Counted from the stretch's first letter, positions 1 to 12,149 are shown. The stretch is 64,000 nucleotides of DNA from Odontocerum albicorne (GCA_949825065.1 OX463848.1:27986699-28050698), one strand, 5' to 3'. Made by a program: numbers and translations. The notes: generated by a model not told the origin, from the letters alone.

Positions 1-1857
1 AATTTCTTATAACCCACTTAGTTCAAATAGGTCAGTTTTCTTTTTTAAAAGTACTTTTATGATATATACGTTACAGTGGTTCTGAAATTTCTTAAATAAT
101 ACCTAAATAATTTTGTTTTGAGAGCAACAAATAAAACAAACATCTAGAGTTCCTTTAAATTTGCAAAAGTTTGCAGTGATGTATGATTACGAAAAGTTGA
201 CCTCAAGAACGATGATAATGAACCGAAGCCCTTATGGAAACTAATTCTAAAAATTCTTTGGACTCGTTGCATAACTGGCAAAAGTAACCTTAAAATTATG
301 TACAATTCTCCAAAAGTTCTGTTATCCACCAAAACACTGAATAATATTCGAAATACTTCACGTGATCAAGCTAGAAAAATAAAATAGGGAAAGGAATAAA
401 TTGTCATTGATGGTAGATAATCAACCAAACTGAATGCTGAGTAACTCCATACTTTAAGGACAAGTCTGAAAGAAATTACAATAATTTATCAACATGTTGT
501 TCGATGACTCTTGAAATTAGTATAACACGGGACGATGTAGAATAAAATCGAAAATAAGTATTTTCTTTTAGTAACGCAACACTTCTAATGAAAAACATAT
601 GGGTAAAACTATTGCAGAAAGTCTTTTATTGCAGAAGAAAGAAAAATGCAAACAAAATACAGAAGTTCACACTATACGCAGGGTCAAATTGAATGACTCA
701 AAAAATCAATCGAGTAACTGAATCGATTGAACATATTGAATAACAGTAAAAAATCATATTGAACAATTGTATATTTCCATACACCTATGTTACTATTAAA
801 ATAGGCGCATGATATTTGCCAATTGTATACTTTTTAAATGATTAGTTAAACCAATATTTTCAGTCAATACACCTATGCCCTATTCGTACTTAAACGAATA
901 GAGTAATATTTTAAACTCATTTATTTTTTTATTTTTTTAATGTTAACCTCAAAACCTTTTTATTTTTTTAATGTTAACCTCAAAAGAATAGGAACAAAAT
1001 TTTCTACCAAAGCAAGTTACTGAATTCAACAATATAATTAATAATACACAGATTTATCACACATGAAACTCCACTTATATTTTTTTACTTACGAAAATCC
1101 TTTTGAATGAATTAATTCACATTTTTTTATAAATTTGATACATATTCAATGTTATCTCATTCAAATGTTTTTCTCATCCTTCCCTTGAATATAAATATCT
1201 AGCGTATATCAACACTTACCTCTTTCATTCAAAAACTAAAAACTTTACCTTCTTAACTTCACCGCATTACTCTATTTTATAGTGTTTTCCTTTATATAAG
1301 TACTTACTTTTTTATCTATTATGTAGATACCTTAAAAATTGCACACTCTTTGATATTCTAGTTTTGAAATACGTCTTTTAAGAAACGAAGATAAGAGTCT
1401 TAAAAATCGCAACTTTTTTAATAAGCAATAAAATTGCATGAAATATAATTCCGTTCTTACTTGAAATCGTTCATATCTGAAAAGTTGATAATGTCTCAGG
1501 TTTATTTTTTGTCTGAACTTTCGTTTAAAGGTAAATTCACGAAAATACATTTCTCACTTATTTTTTTAAGATCCTATATTTATGGGCTTTGCGTTCATAA
1601 TATATTTCATTAAGTTCTTTGAAAATTGCATATCGGTACTACACTCAACTGATGATTTTTTTAGAGCTGATCAATCTGTTACGTGGCACGCCCTCTTATT
1701 GGTGGGGGTTTATCTTGATTATGAAGATGTTATAAGATGAGACCAAACCTTTCTTTACCTTAACTTTCTCAAATGTGTTTTATTTTATTTAATGATTGCT
1801 ATCCGAAAACTTATTATTAATTTATTTATATGATAGGCTGTCCCTCTTGATTTAACC

Positions 1858-2093
1858 CATTGTTTACGGGGGAGTTTATTAAAAATACTATATTGTTTAT
1901 TAAAAATATTTAACAAAGATATGTGTTTATTAATAAAATAAATTAAGCAAAGCAAATACGACAGTGGAAATTAAAATTTTAATTTGTGTTTTTTATGCAT
2001 GAAGTTGAACGTAACCGAAATGCACAAATATGTGCACACCGTAGCAATAGACGGTTTCTGAAACGCACAAATTTGTGCACACCGTAAACAATG
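1858..2093. repeat. Inverted-repeat bounded block with duplicated internal motif
   Basis: cattgtttacgg (1858-1869) is mirrored by accgtaaacaatg (2081-2093). Inside, a motif of the form gcacaaatNtgtgcacaccg occurs twice (2021-2048 and 2065-2092). This could be the termini of a small DNA transposon, but no target duplication was identified. Confidence 0.4.
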
Positions 2094-2904
2094 TCAACAG
2101 GCACCCTGTGGATTCAAGTAGCCTATACATGTGTTGATTTATTACGTATAAGCTGTTGGACTTCAGCCAGCTTTCAGTATTGACAGATCAATTGCAAAGT
2201 TGCGATGGCAAGGAGATTAAGTTTGCAACACAATCGGCAGATTGTGTTGGAAATGTTGCTTTTTGTAGAACTCTATTTCTAGTCTTGATATATGTACCTA
2301 TGCAGACTTGCCACTTGCTGAGTCTCGTTTTATCCTTGGTCATTATATCATTATCACTGAAATGAAGTAACTACTTTTTATTTGAGAAAAAACACACTTA
2401 TCAAACAAAAAAATTAAGATAATCTGATTCAAATAAACAGCTTTCGCAGCCAGTATTTGATTTTTTTTGCAATTAATTCGTATAGTAAGACCTGATTTTT
2501 ATATCTGAATTGGATACTCGTATTCGAAAATACCAAATGTATTTAAATTCATCAAAAAATGTTTTTAACGTGAATTTTTATTTCACATTTGCCAAACAGT
2601 TCTAATGATGGGGACAATATTTTGCCACGAATGTCTGCATGTAATATCACAAACCTTATTAATATTTTAAACGGTGTAATTCAAGAATATTCAAGACAGA
2701 CAAGATCTGCTAGACAAGTTTCTCAGCAAGAAAATCATCATATCCTTTTATTTTCACAAGTCTCTTTGACACGAGACATTTGGACCAAAGTTTTCTCGCT
2801 TACTGAAATGTTTTTTTTATGCTCGGGCGTGAGTTACAAATTATAAATATTTAGTCATAACCTAGTCACAACCCATGTCTACGAAGAAGAAGAAATACAA
2901 AGCA

Positions 2905-3064
2905 TTGATAGGTCATACCAGCCCCTACTTTTTTATCCTTACACTCAACTTATATGTATATATTTTTTGTAATATTTGTAATCTTTCCATAACAGAGGAT
3001 TCGAACCCCGAGTAAGAGCACCCTTTAGGAAAGTTTGCTCTCTTATCGGCGCTATACGAATTGC
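2905..3064 (-). mobile_element. SINE-C copy (tRNA-like)
   Basis: On the minus strand a perfect tRNA B-box-like ggttcgaatcc (near 2998-3010) follows a head resembling those at 7655, 12150 and 36362. The body (ttgagtgtaaggat-like) matches those at 7655 and 36362. Confidence 0.5.
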
Positions 3065-3170
3065 CCTTTAATTATTATCAGTATCAAAAAATGTTTACAT
3101 GCTAATTATTTTTAAATTGCAACTAGCCTGTCAATAAATGATAAATTATTTCCTTATAAGACGATATCGT

Positions 3171-3484
3171 GACGACGTCCGTAGCTTAGTTGGTAAGACA
3201 TTTTTACTTCCACACATTGGTTTCAAGTACGGTTCCCGATGGTACCCAAAAATTTGACAAAAAGAGTTCGCCAGTTAACAATAATCGCACGCAATGAGAT
3301 GGTGTACAAATGTTATTGTCTCTTCCATGCGATTGTTTTACTAGCACATACAATGATGAACAGTGGCTCTTCCCTCGAAGGCTAAAACCTGGCGCCAAAG
3401 ATAATAATGTATCCAGCCCATGTTCTTCAAAATATCCAAATCACCATTTCCGATATGTTGAAGAGTACCACACGAAAGAATAAA
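3171..3484 (+). mobile_element. SINE-B copy (tRNA-derived)
   Basis: The tRNA-like head starts gacgacgtccgtagcttag and has an A-box (tagcttagttgg) and a degraded B-box (ggttcccgatgg). The body contains gttcgccagttaacaata and ends at ...cgatatgttgaagagtacc. The same body is present at 40147, 43531 and 52391. The short minus frame over it (3204-3398) is not a gene. Confidence 0.75.
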
Positions 3485-3514
3485 TGTCGTTAAAAGTAAT
3501 AGATAATTGAAAAG

Positions 3515-3610
3515 TATTTAAAAACAACAGTGTTTGATAAAGTGGAATAAACGTTACAAAAAAGTGGAATAAACAGTGTTTGATAAAATAAATTAAAATA
3601 TTTAAAAACA
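3515..3610. repeat. G-family repeat, tandem pair
   Basis: aacagtgtttgataaa preceded by gtggaataaac appears twice in direct orientation. The same motif recurs near 15172, 20782-20893 and 53531. Confidence 0.5.
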
Positions 3611-4649
3611 GCTTGAAAATGCTTTAAATGTTAAATTTGATATTAAAATATACGTATTCCCAGTGAAGAGCTTCTTCATAAAATATTCAATAAAGCGATT
3701 GGGCGGAGTGCACGGGAGAAGAAAACATCGCGTCATATAAGGACGTTGAAACGGAATATAACGTGTTTTCAACTTCCAAAAAAGTTCATTCACATCTTGA
3801 TGCGTATAAAAAACATGAGAGTTAACCATTTTTTTACTAACTTTTTTGTATTTATTCAATCTTCGTTCGTACAGTTTTACCATTTCTCACTTCAAAGGTA
3901 TCTCTCCCAGAAGCTATCAACCAGATAACATGTTATAAATAGATTGGAAAATAAGTTTCAGGAACTGTTGATCATTCTGTTATTTTTATCATAGTGTGAG
4001 TATAAACCTTAGCGCATTAAGCGTGAAGAACAGAGACTGAATAAGGATTTTAGCGCTCTGAGCAGTAAAAAAATTCCGCCCTTTTCATAATACAATTCAT
4101 TTTGTTTTTCATTACACATTTTGTAATATTAGGCGATATGTACAAATTTACCTAAAATACTTATTAATTTTAAGTTCTACAGTGCTCGGTTACTATAAAC
4201 AGATTTAGATTACGAATGGATTACATAATTAGACAAAAACGGGTGACTTTTTCGAGCTACTGTGTATAATTAATTATAAAAAAATATTAAAAGCAATAAG
4301 TATTAAACACGTTTTCGGTTTAAAAAAATGGTAAGGTATATTTGCACGACAAAATAAAGTCCTGTGTCGTCGAGAACTTGAACAATTTATTGCTTTTTTA
4401 TGATCTAAAGCGTGCAACAATATTTGTTGTATTAATGTTGCCCTTTGATATTTGCGAAAGTTAAAAAGCGTACACATATTTGGTTACTAATATTATTCTC
4501 AAAGGTTTGGTAAACCAGCGGTTTTAAATACCAAATTATCTTTTATTTTCAACATAAGAAAATGGACGATATTTATTTTTTGTGCATTCAACGAAGTTCC
4601 AGTTCTGCGCCCCAATTCAGACTGCTCCCTGGGCTACTGCTCTTTTTAC

Positions 4650-4880
4650 CCACTTATTGTTCCGCCCCTACTTGAACACCAAAATGCAGTGTACACATAA
4701 ACTGTAATACAGTTTGCATGTAGGACATGGCTACTGACCCTACAAGAGAGTCTTTGTTCAGTGAATCGATGGGACGTAGAAAAGTAGTGAGACCAAAATT
4801 TAGACGGGTAGATGGTGTGACAAGAGAACTACCGCTCATTGGGTAAAACCAATTGGAGAAGGGTTTCTGCTAAAGAAATA
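4650..4880 (+). pseudogene. Non-LTR retrotransposon (LINE) C-terminal relic
   Basis: With frameshifts the plus strand reads ...DMATDPTRESLFSE..., GRRKVVRPKFRR and ...DGVTREL..., then KWQTF. This is the pattern of the region after the reverse transcriptase in insect LINEs (tryptophan-rich 'GRPKLRW' motif). No intact frame. Similar in type to 7060-7330. Confidence 0.5.
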
Positions 4881-5492
4881 AGTGGCAGACATTTTTTACA
4901 TTGAACAATTTAAGTTTCGTTTATCTCCTAACTGATAACCAATGGAAATTATACGACTTTACATCGTTCAATTTCCAATCGATAGGAATTTTCATTTTAG
5001 TGTCAACTAAGTAAGGTAAAATTTAATACGATTTTATTATGACTGACATAAAATGTGAAAATAAAAGTGTCATCTTCGAACCGTCTGGGAATACAGTCCC
5101 TAAATTTTAATGATTTATTTACCTTTAAAATTTAACGATTCATTTATTTGACATTTGAAATGTCTGTCATTTTTGTCAATGACTTTTAGGGCGATAAAAA
5201 CGTTTTAAACATTTTGATTTCCATAAAGCTTCAAATTTTTCAAGGAATAAAACGAATGAAATGTTCACTTATTTTTTATTTTTTTATTGAGAACAGATAC
5301 TCGAAATAAACATGTTTAGTTAGTTTATCAAAGGTTTCGGTTTTAACTTTGTGTGCTCCATATATGAATATTTAAATGTAAATTACTTTGTTATTCCACT
5401 AATTGATAACTTTTAGTGATAAAAAAAAGATTTACTATTCAACACATTTTGTTAGGCTTTTTCGGATGTTTTTTTCTACATTTTTTTATAAG

Positions 5493-5837
5493 TTTAGTTA
5501 TCTAGTCACTCCAAGGGTTCGTACATTAATTTAGTAATCTAGTTACTCCAAGGGCGCGTACATGAATTTAGTAATCTAGTCACTCCAAGGGTGCGTACAT
5601 GAATTTAGTAATCTAGTCACTCCAAGGGTGCGTACATGAATTTAGTAATTTAGTCACTCCAAGGGTGCGTACATGAATTATAATGACAGTAATAAACCTA
5701 CCACTTCCACAATAGATTCGATATTCCTGACAATTTATAAGTTTAGTAATTTAGTCACTCCAAGGGTGCGTACATGAATTATAATAACAGTAATTTACCT
5801 GCCACTTCCACAATAGATTCGATATTCCTGACAATTA
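5493..5837 (+). repeat. Minisatellite, 37-bp unit with a compound repeat
   Basis: About six copies of a unit containing tagtcactccaagggtgcg, period 36-37 bp. The last copies carry an extra ~70-bp segment (acttccacaatagattcga), itself duplicated. Confidence 0.9.
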
Positions 5838-6210
5838 ATTTTACACAACAAAAATGAGTTTTGAATACTGTTTCATAATAAAATATCAATTTGCTAATGG
5901 ATATTTTTTAATATACGAGTATATGAAAAGCAGTTTATAAGGGGCCCTGGTGGAATAATTTCTGAAAGTATATTTAAACCGGAATACCAATAATTAATAA
6001 CAAATCTAACTTTAAACTTTTTACCAGACTATTGACACGGGTACATCAACCTCTAATGTTAAATCATATAGGAAGATAAATCCAATGGGCTTAGTTAAGA
6101 AAAACCACCAGTGGATTTTTAATGACCGCTGCGCTGCGCCTCTAATGAAGTCGACCAAACTTCGATTTCATCCTCGTGTTTTAAGACTTCGTACTATCAT
6201 TCCTTCATCT

Positions 6211-6405
6211 GACAACATCCATAGCCTTGTTGGTAAGATGCTTGTCTTCTCACCAAGGGGATTGGATTCCTAATGTTATCCGATTCTTTTTTTAAATGGC
6301 ACCTATTTGGTTTTTATTTTAGGCCTCTATCACATATTTCTGGTTGGTTGAAAAAAAATTACATATGGCAATAAGCCTTCCATTTTTTACTTTATACAAC
6401 GAAAG
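6211..6405 (+). mobile_element. SINE-A copy close to an exon
   Basis: Degraded tRNA-like head (tagccttgttggtaagatgc), body ending ctggttggttgaaa...atatggcaataagcc. It lies about 150 bp upstream of the 6554 acceptor, in the same orientation as the gene. Confidence 0.7.
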
Positions 6406-6553
6406 GGTAGTGCAATAAAATATAATTATGTAGCTCTATCGTTCGTCATTTCGGTATTTTCTCTGACAATTTTTTTTCGAACCCTAAGTAAATTGTTACC
6501 CATTACATTGCTGTTTTATCTATTTTACTGAAGTTAAGAGTTATTTCTTTCAG

Positions 6554-6786
6554 ATTGGTTCTTTTTTCATGATTAACCTCTGCCTGGTCGTAATAGCGAC
6601 GCAATTCGCGGAGACTAAGAAGCGCGAGATGGAACGCATGCGGCAGGAGCGCGCACGCTTCACTTCCACCTCTACGCTGGCCTCGTCCACCAACAACAGC
6701 GAGCCCGCCACTTGCTACGCCGAGATCGTCAAATACATTGCGCATCTCTGGCGAAGGTTTAACAGAAGGATGGCCAAAAAGATCAG
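6554..6786 (+). CDS. Ca-alpha1T: Cav3 T-type calcium channel alpha-1, exon: end of domain I S6 and gating brake
   Basis: This exon encodes 77 full codons plus two bases. It opens in phase 0 inside S6 of domain I ([18 protein letters not shown]), a stretch highly characteristic of Cav3 channels, followed by the ETKKRE motif. Next come a charged helix (about [11 protein letters not shown]), a Ser/Thr-rich turn ([18 protein letters not shown]) and a second amphipathic, basic helix ending [12 protein letters not shown]. In the Cav3 family this helix-loop-helix directly after IS6 is the 'gating brake' that stabilises the closed state; assigning that role here is by homology. The acceptor is tttctttcag and the donor ag|gtattt. 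The exon is much more GC-rich than its flanks. The preceding residues of IS6 must come from an exon upstream of the window. The antisense frame at 6503-6745 is a shadow. Confidence 0.95.
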
Positions 6787-7059
6787 GTATTTATCAAAAT
6801 TGAGTTTTTATTTTGTTTATTAGTCTTGCATGTATGGATATTTAAAAAAAGTTAATTGAAACAATTCAATAATTGAAGAGTACGAGTAGATATTACAAAA
6901 GTGTTCAATAGTAAAAATATATTTATTTTAATTTTATTTTAACACTTTCATTATTACTTAAAAATTATTATTATTATTTATTATTATTTATTACTTAAAA
7001 ATCAACCAACTTTTCTTTCAAAATTATAAAGAAGAGCTTTACATTATCTATACGGCGAA

Positions 7060-7330
7060 GCTAAGCGTAGCAAAAGTTATTAAAAATGGTAGACTGCACT
7101 GACTTGAGAACTTATACCATATGCAAGACACTAACCATGCAAATGAGGTTTTGTTCAGTGATCTCATGAAGCTTAGAATAGTGAGGGGACGCTGACAAAA
7201 CTGAGATGGCTGGTTAGGTAACAGCAAACTGAGTATAATCAATTAGATGAGGCATGTTGCTGAAAGAGATGAGTGACAGAGAATCCTGCAGTCAGGAACC
7301 TCGGGCTTTTACAACTAATGTTGATAAATC
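7060..7330 (+). pseudogene. LINE C-terminal relic
   Basis: With frame changes it reads KNGRLHxLENLYHMQDTN and RGRxxxxRWLGN, then ...KEMSDRESC. This corresponds to the 'GRLRWLGHVxRM...GRPxLRW...DRxxW' tail of insect LINE ORF2. Interrupted by stops. Confidence 0.55.
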
Positions 7331-7654
7331 GAATACTATCATTTTTCTTTTGTCAAATTCTGACTGAAGTCAAAGGAGAGAAGAAGGTGAATGCGTAATA
7401 TTTAGTTTTTACAATTCACATTGATATTTTTCTCGTATATTATGTTGTTACAATAATAAACTAAAATTAATTCAACCTTGTCGATCATCATCAAAGAAAA
7501 TTGAAACTTAAATAAAAAAACACTCCTAAGAAAGAGAAACCAAAAAACAAAAAAAAAGTTTAATCCCTGTTGTTTTTTTATTGTTGAATGAAATTAAACT
7601 GAAAAAAAATGTAAAACTTTTATCCTTTCTTGTAATAATAACAATAAAAGAACA

Positions 7655-7800
7655 AAATCTGCTCAAGGGCGCCCTAAATCCAGAATCGAACCCACTATTA
7701 TTGAAAGATTGAAAATATTACAAAACATCACATAAATTGAGTATAAGGATAGGAAGGTGGCAGCTGCGGCTTTTAGATAGGGTATTTCCCCGCATCTGCA
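7655..7800 (+). mobile_element. SINE-C copy
   Basis: Contains tgctcaagggcgccct, a degraded B-box (agaatcgaaccc) and the body attgagtataaggatag, matching 36362-36545 along most of its length. Confidence 0.5.
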
Positions 7801-8775
7801 TTCTTTTAGAAAAACATATTTTGTAGAGAAAAAACTTACCAAATGAAGACAAACGAACTACAAAGAAACCTTCACATATATTCCAATAAATGATAGTGAC
7901 ACATTTAGTTTTAGGTGGAAAGTAATGCTTATATACATGTATAATCATAAATTTTGATAAGACCTCTCAAAAAAGGTTGTGCTTACGTGCTTCCTGAAGC
8001 TGCCACCCTTATATCTAACACTTAGAAGTAGACTATTCCACACCACGAGACCAGCAACGTCAACGCCCTGTTATCATGCCTCACCCTATTGGATCGTTTC
8101 GGAACATTCAATTTATTCGTGGAACATGGCTTTCCTAAAAATATATAATGAACGCGTGAATCTGACAGAAAAATTGAACGAGTGTTACCATTTTCCGACT
8201 CCATTGAGTATTCAATTCCCCATTCCTAGATCTGGGAATAAAATAGAAAATACTGAATATAGCAACATCCAATATTACAACCATTTCCACCCACTCAAGT
8301 TTTCAGAATGGTCGCCCGCCCTATTGTTGGCTTACCCATTGTTTTTCTCTTGTTTCCAAACCTAACAAGTAACAACGACATACCATATTTCATACTAGAA
8401 TTTGAATTATAGCTTTGATCGTTTCGGTGGTTTTCAACAATACTAAATTGCGTTTTTTTGGTGAAAAATAATTATACAGGCAGGAAATATACAAACACTT
8501 TTTGATGTGTCTGAATACAAGTTTTAAGCCGCACTACAGTTTGATAAAGGTAAAAAGGATGGAAGGGTATATAATATTTACACGACTGATAGTTCACTTC
8601 GGTTCGTTTCCGCCACCACCCACACTGTTATGAAGGACAAACTAAGTCCCCATTCAACGAGATCTATACTAACATACAATAGAAGATCAAAATTTATTTT
8701 ATTTTTTGCAATGCGACGTTACACGATACGAAGAAAGAACTGACGAAAAGGGTTCCTTTTTATTACACTTTAGTT

Positions 8776-8952
8776 CATTAGAGTGCAACCTGGCGAATTT
8801 ATTGCCAAGTGGTAATCTCTTCCAGCCTACCATAAAAAAGACTTAAGGAAGCAAGACTGAAATCCTTTCAATAAAATTGGGTGCTAACGGAAATCGAACC
8901 CATAACCCTCGGTTCAAAAGACAGGTGTCTAACCAACTAGAAAATTGAGTTA
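8776..8952 (-). mobile_element. SINE-A copy inserted in repeat E
   Basis: Minus orientation: tail gtgcaacctggcgaatttat, body ...gacttaagg..., B-box region (ggaaatcgaaccc) and A-box side (gtctaaccaactag). The extreme 5' end is diverged. Confidence 0.75.
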
Positions 8953-8977
8953 TTTTTCCGGTGGCGACACACTAGAG

Positions 8978-9484
8978 CAGTGATGGGTAAACCTTTTTAG
9001 CTCGGCGTGTCAAAATTCTGAAAGAACCTTGCTTGACCCGGGTGCCGTGTCACATCTAAGAATATTAATAATTTTTGCAGCCCTAGTAAATGAAAGAGTT
9101 TTGTTTTTGAACTATTTATTTATTATTATTAAAAAGCAAAAACAAATAATTATCTACATTAGTCACTTTTTTTTTACTGAATTGCATTTGCTAAATTTTC
9201 AATTGAAGGTTGGTATTTCGTACATTTTAAACACAAGCCAGCGTTACAAACTTCTTAAGTCAGTCGGTTTATTTTATTTGTTTTAATATTATTCAACATC
9301 GAGAATAAGGAATCACAAAAGTACGTTGAGGGAAATATTGTGAGTAAAGCCATCGTTACATTTTCAGAGTGCCAAAAAGTGTTCGGTAATCGGTTATAAG
9401 CATTCAAAATATCTTGTTCGTAGTGGCACTTTTCTTCATCCTCCAAACGATTTTTTTCTAGATTCATGAGTTTGGAATCTAATG
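8978..9484 (-). pseudogene. hAT transposon fragment, C-terminal transposase
   Basis: Starts with a hAT-like terminus (cagtgatgggtaaacc) and is flanked by actagag at 8971-8977 and 9485-9491, consistent with most of an 8-bp target duplication. On the minus strand, 9255-9467 reads the hAT dimerisation-domain style ending ALLTIFPSTYFCDSLFSMLN then NRLT. Only about 70 residues of transposase remain, and the opposite terminus is eroded. Confidence 0.7.
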
Positions 9485-9734
9485 ACTAGAGTATGAAAAA
9501 GATAACAGCGACAACTGCCTTCAGGTCTAACGTCACGGGAGAAGAAAACCGACTCACGGCGCAGCCAATTTTATCCATATATGCATACAAATTAATGCAT
9601 GCATACAAAACTGGATGAAATTAGAGCGTCGTATAAAATAAATTGCAGTTTTTCACAAAATAATCTCAACTAATTTATTCATGAGTCTTTTATTTACGAG
9701 CAAATTGTTACGCAAGTACCATCATTATCGCCAT

Positions 9735-10000
9735 TAAGCCATGTGCCTATTGGAAGAAGTAGATCAAAACAGATCTCCACACCATCCTTGCAGACAACTT
9801 TCACTTCTGCTACGTTCACACACCTCTCTCCTATTATAAAGCCTTTTCACTCTTCTCATACTCTCTTATTATATACATACTCTCCTATTATAAAGCCTTT
9901 TCACTCTTCTCTCATTCAGAATATGATCCATTTAGTCATACCACGTTTTGCTAAGCCTTCCCAAACTTCTCGTACCTAGTACACTTAACTTGCCTTATAA
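9735..10000 (-). pseudogene. LINE 3' end
   Basis: The minus strand gives a decayed 'VCKDG...FDLLLPIGTWLNGDNDG' ending, the same type of terminal segment as the LINE copies at 21285 and 36895. It contains a 59-bp tandem duplication (9829-9918). Confidence 0.5.
9829..9918. repeat. Tandem duplication inside LINE relic
   Basis: tctcctattataaagccttt followed by cactcttct occurs twice, about 60 bp apart. Confidence 0.85.
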
Positions 10001-10029
10001 ATAATGATTGATTTCACATCAGTATTGTT

Positions 10030-10320
10030 TCTTTGACTGATATTTCACTTTTACATACACACACATAATATAGTATCACTCCATTTTCCTGTAGGGGTAA
10101 GCAAAATGACATAGCGCCAGACTTCCATATCTTGAAACACTTATACATCCTTAGCCTCTCCTATATCCATACAACTTCTACTATTTCTCTGACTTTCAAC
10201 ATTTCATTTTTCCCAATGTCATTATATTTCTTTCTCTTACACGCTTTCCATTCACATTGGCACTACATATCTATTTTGTTAGTCTTTCTTCATTCATTCT
10301 TCTACATACCGAAACCATCT
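10030..10320 (-). pseudogene. LINE 3' end
   Basis: Minus strand: ...MNEERLTK-like and GEAKDV, then a 'gtctggcgctatg...cccctacaggaaaatgg' terminus. It shares the terminal pattern 'tctggcgct...gggaaatgg.gtgatggta' with other LINE copies here. Confidence 0.6.
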
Positions 10321-10961
10321 TAGCGTACTCTGTTTTGATTTTATTTCCACTGTATATAAGGTATGTTCAAATTAATAATAATTTGAATAATTTTTTCAAC
10401 CACGCATCTTCTTTTATTTTAAAGGTTGGAAAAGATTGCCTCCTGTAAATAAGCTCACCAATTAATTGTACAATGAAGGATTTTAAAATACTTTTAACTA
10501 TTATCAAAATTTATCCATGATTTTTTTTCATTTGTACAAATATTTCTTTTGACACATGAATTCAACATACCGACTTATATTTTAGCGTGGACCCTCACAT
10601 CAACTTAGTATAATATTCATTAGTAAGCTTGAAAACACACGCCTGAATTTTCAATTATTTCCTTTGCGTTATGAATGCGTCGCAGGATTTGTTTGACTTG
10701 TCTCGTACATTTCTGCGAACGAGTCAACAGCTTTACAATAGCCATGAATAGGACAACGTGTTTTCACAAATGGAATATTCAATGAATTAAGAAGATGAAA
10801 TATTTAAAGGTAACCTCTCTAATATTTTAACTGCGATATGTCATTGCTTTTTTTATATCCTAATCGTATAGGAAAAGTGTTATTATTATAAACTTGGAGA
10901 AATAATAAATACAACACAGACATTTATATTTTTATACTTAGTGTATTGTATTACCCTTTTG

Positions 10962-11147
10962 TTGCATGTAGTACAATCTAGATGGCTTATAGCAACATCT
11001 TCAAACCAACCAGAAATATATTTAAAAGCTTTAAATGAAAACCATACTGGAAAACTTTTTTTTTAAATCTGAGTTTCAGCGGGATTTGAACCCGCAATCT
11101 CCGGGTTCGGAGACATGCGTCTTACCAATTAGGCCATGGAGGTTGTC
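10962..11147 (-). mobile_element. SINE-A copy, best-preserved tRNA-like head
   Basis: Minus strand: an A-box match (tggcctaattgg) and B-box (ggttcaaatcc) about 40 bases apart, followed by a T-rich joint, attaaagctttt...ctggttggttt, and a tail ending ttgtactacatgc. This is the clearest template for the family. Confidence 0.85.
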
Positions 11148-12149
11148 TTATTGTGTTTGTATGTATCAATATTTGCTGTATTGTCTCACCACAACAAGCA
11201 ATCAAATCTTCTGAAGTTCTTGGTGGGGGTTAAGAACGTTCTTTTTCCAAGGCATTTTAACTCATAAATGAATATTGTTCTATGATAGCCTTTCACGATT
11301 TATCTACATGCGTCTCTTGACTGAGCAGATTAGAGAACAATGGCTAATAGTCAGCTTATTATAACCTTGGTAAGACTAGTACATCGAAGACTTTCCTCTT
11401 ATGCATTTAACGTCCTTGCTTTATGTCGCATCAGTTCCAAATGTTTTTTTCAACATTTTCAACATGACATTTTTCCATCTCAATGTCGGCACTGATCGGT
11501 TCCTGACAGATTCGCTTCTCGGCTGGTTTTAGTGTCAAGCATTTTTCGTTTTGAGTTTACTATTGTACTGTTGCTCAAAATCATAACAGAGCACCTTGAT
11601 GTGAATGCATGTATTTCGTTTTTTTTACAATATTTCTTGTCTGATTTTTCGAAACTGAATTTATCGAAAGTGAAACTGAATTTAATAAAACTGAATTTGA
11701 ATTTGAATTTAATAAAATTGAAACTGAATTTAATAAAAGTTACTACCCCTAAATCTTACAATTGGGTGATGACATTTTAGCCACCTTTTTATTTTAAGCA
11801 TTCTTATAATTTTCAACAAATAAGATATTTTACACTCGCATTTCAATTCTTCCTCTTCTAAATTAGTTATGTGTTAATATAGCACTATTCGAGAGCATAT
11901 CCATACAGCACAGTTCAACCTCCCACCGATTAACCAAACCACCTGTAAAACATTACCTCGGCAGCTTCTGGCACCTGCTTGCAAGGGGAGGGATGGGACA
12001 TTGTGCGGTCCGCATAAGCGGAACTGTTAATTTTACAAAAGCATGACTTATGACATTTGTGATCCATCACTACCTGATCGCTCGATAAAGAAGTCATTTA
12101 ACTTTTCGAGATGGTTCTGAAAATTTCATGACCCTTTTTACTTTGTAAT

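Larger units (their letters stand above)
1..6553 (+). other. Ca-alpha1T: Intron upstream of the first visible Ca-alpha1T exon (5' part outside window)
   Basis: Non-coding, AT-rich sequence ending in a pyrimidine-rich acceptor (tttctttcag, last base 6553). It holds a short tandem duplication near 928-990, an inverted-repeat block (1858-2093), SINE-C (2905-3064), SINE-B (3171-3484), a G-family repeat (3515-3610), a LINE relic (4650-4880), a 37-bp minisatellite (5493-5837) and SINE-A (6211-6405). I see no recognisable coding exon. The stretches 1-1830, 2100-2900 and 3610-4650 show nothing I can name. Confidence 0.75.
8585..9580 (-). mobile_element. Dispersed repeat E, split by two later insertions
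   Basis: Pieces 8585-8760, 8953-8977 and 9485-9580 align in order with the intact E copy at 21817-22060 (aactaagtccccattcaacg, ccggtggcgacacac, acagcgacaactgcctt). The gaps are a SINE-A and a hAT fragment. See the finding on nesting. Confidence 0.7.

Noticed and set aside
5493..5837. CRISPR-like direct repeats
   Set aside because: Units are contiguous without variable spacers and the genome is animal; it is a minisatellite.
6503..6745. 80-codon minus-strand frame
   Set aside because: Antisense shadow of the gating-brake exon.
7979..8365. 128-codon plus-strand frame
   Set aside because: No recognisable motif, ordinary AT-rich composition like the intron, no splice context.
11075..11147. Stand-alone tRNA gene on the minus strand
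   Set aside because: A-box and B-box are good, but the same head recurs many times with the SINE-A body attached and the acceptor stem does not pair, so it is a SINE head.
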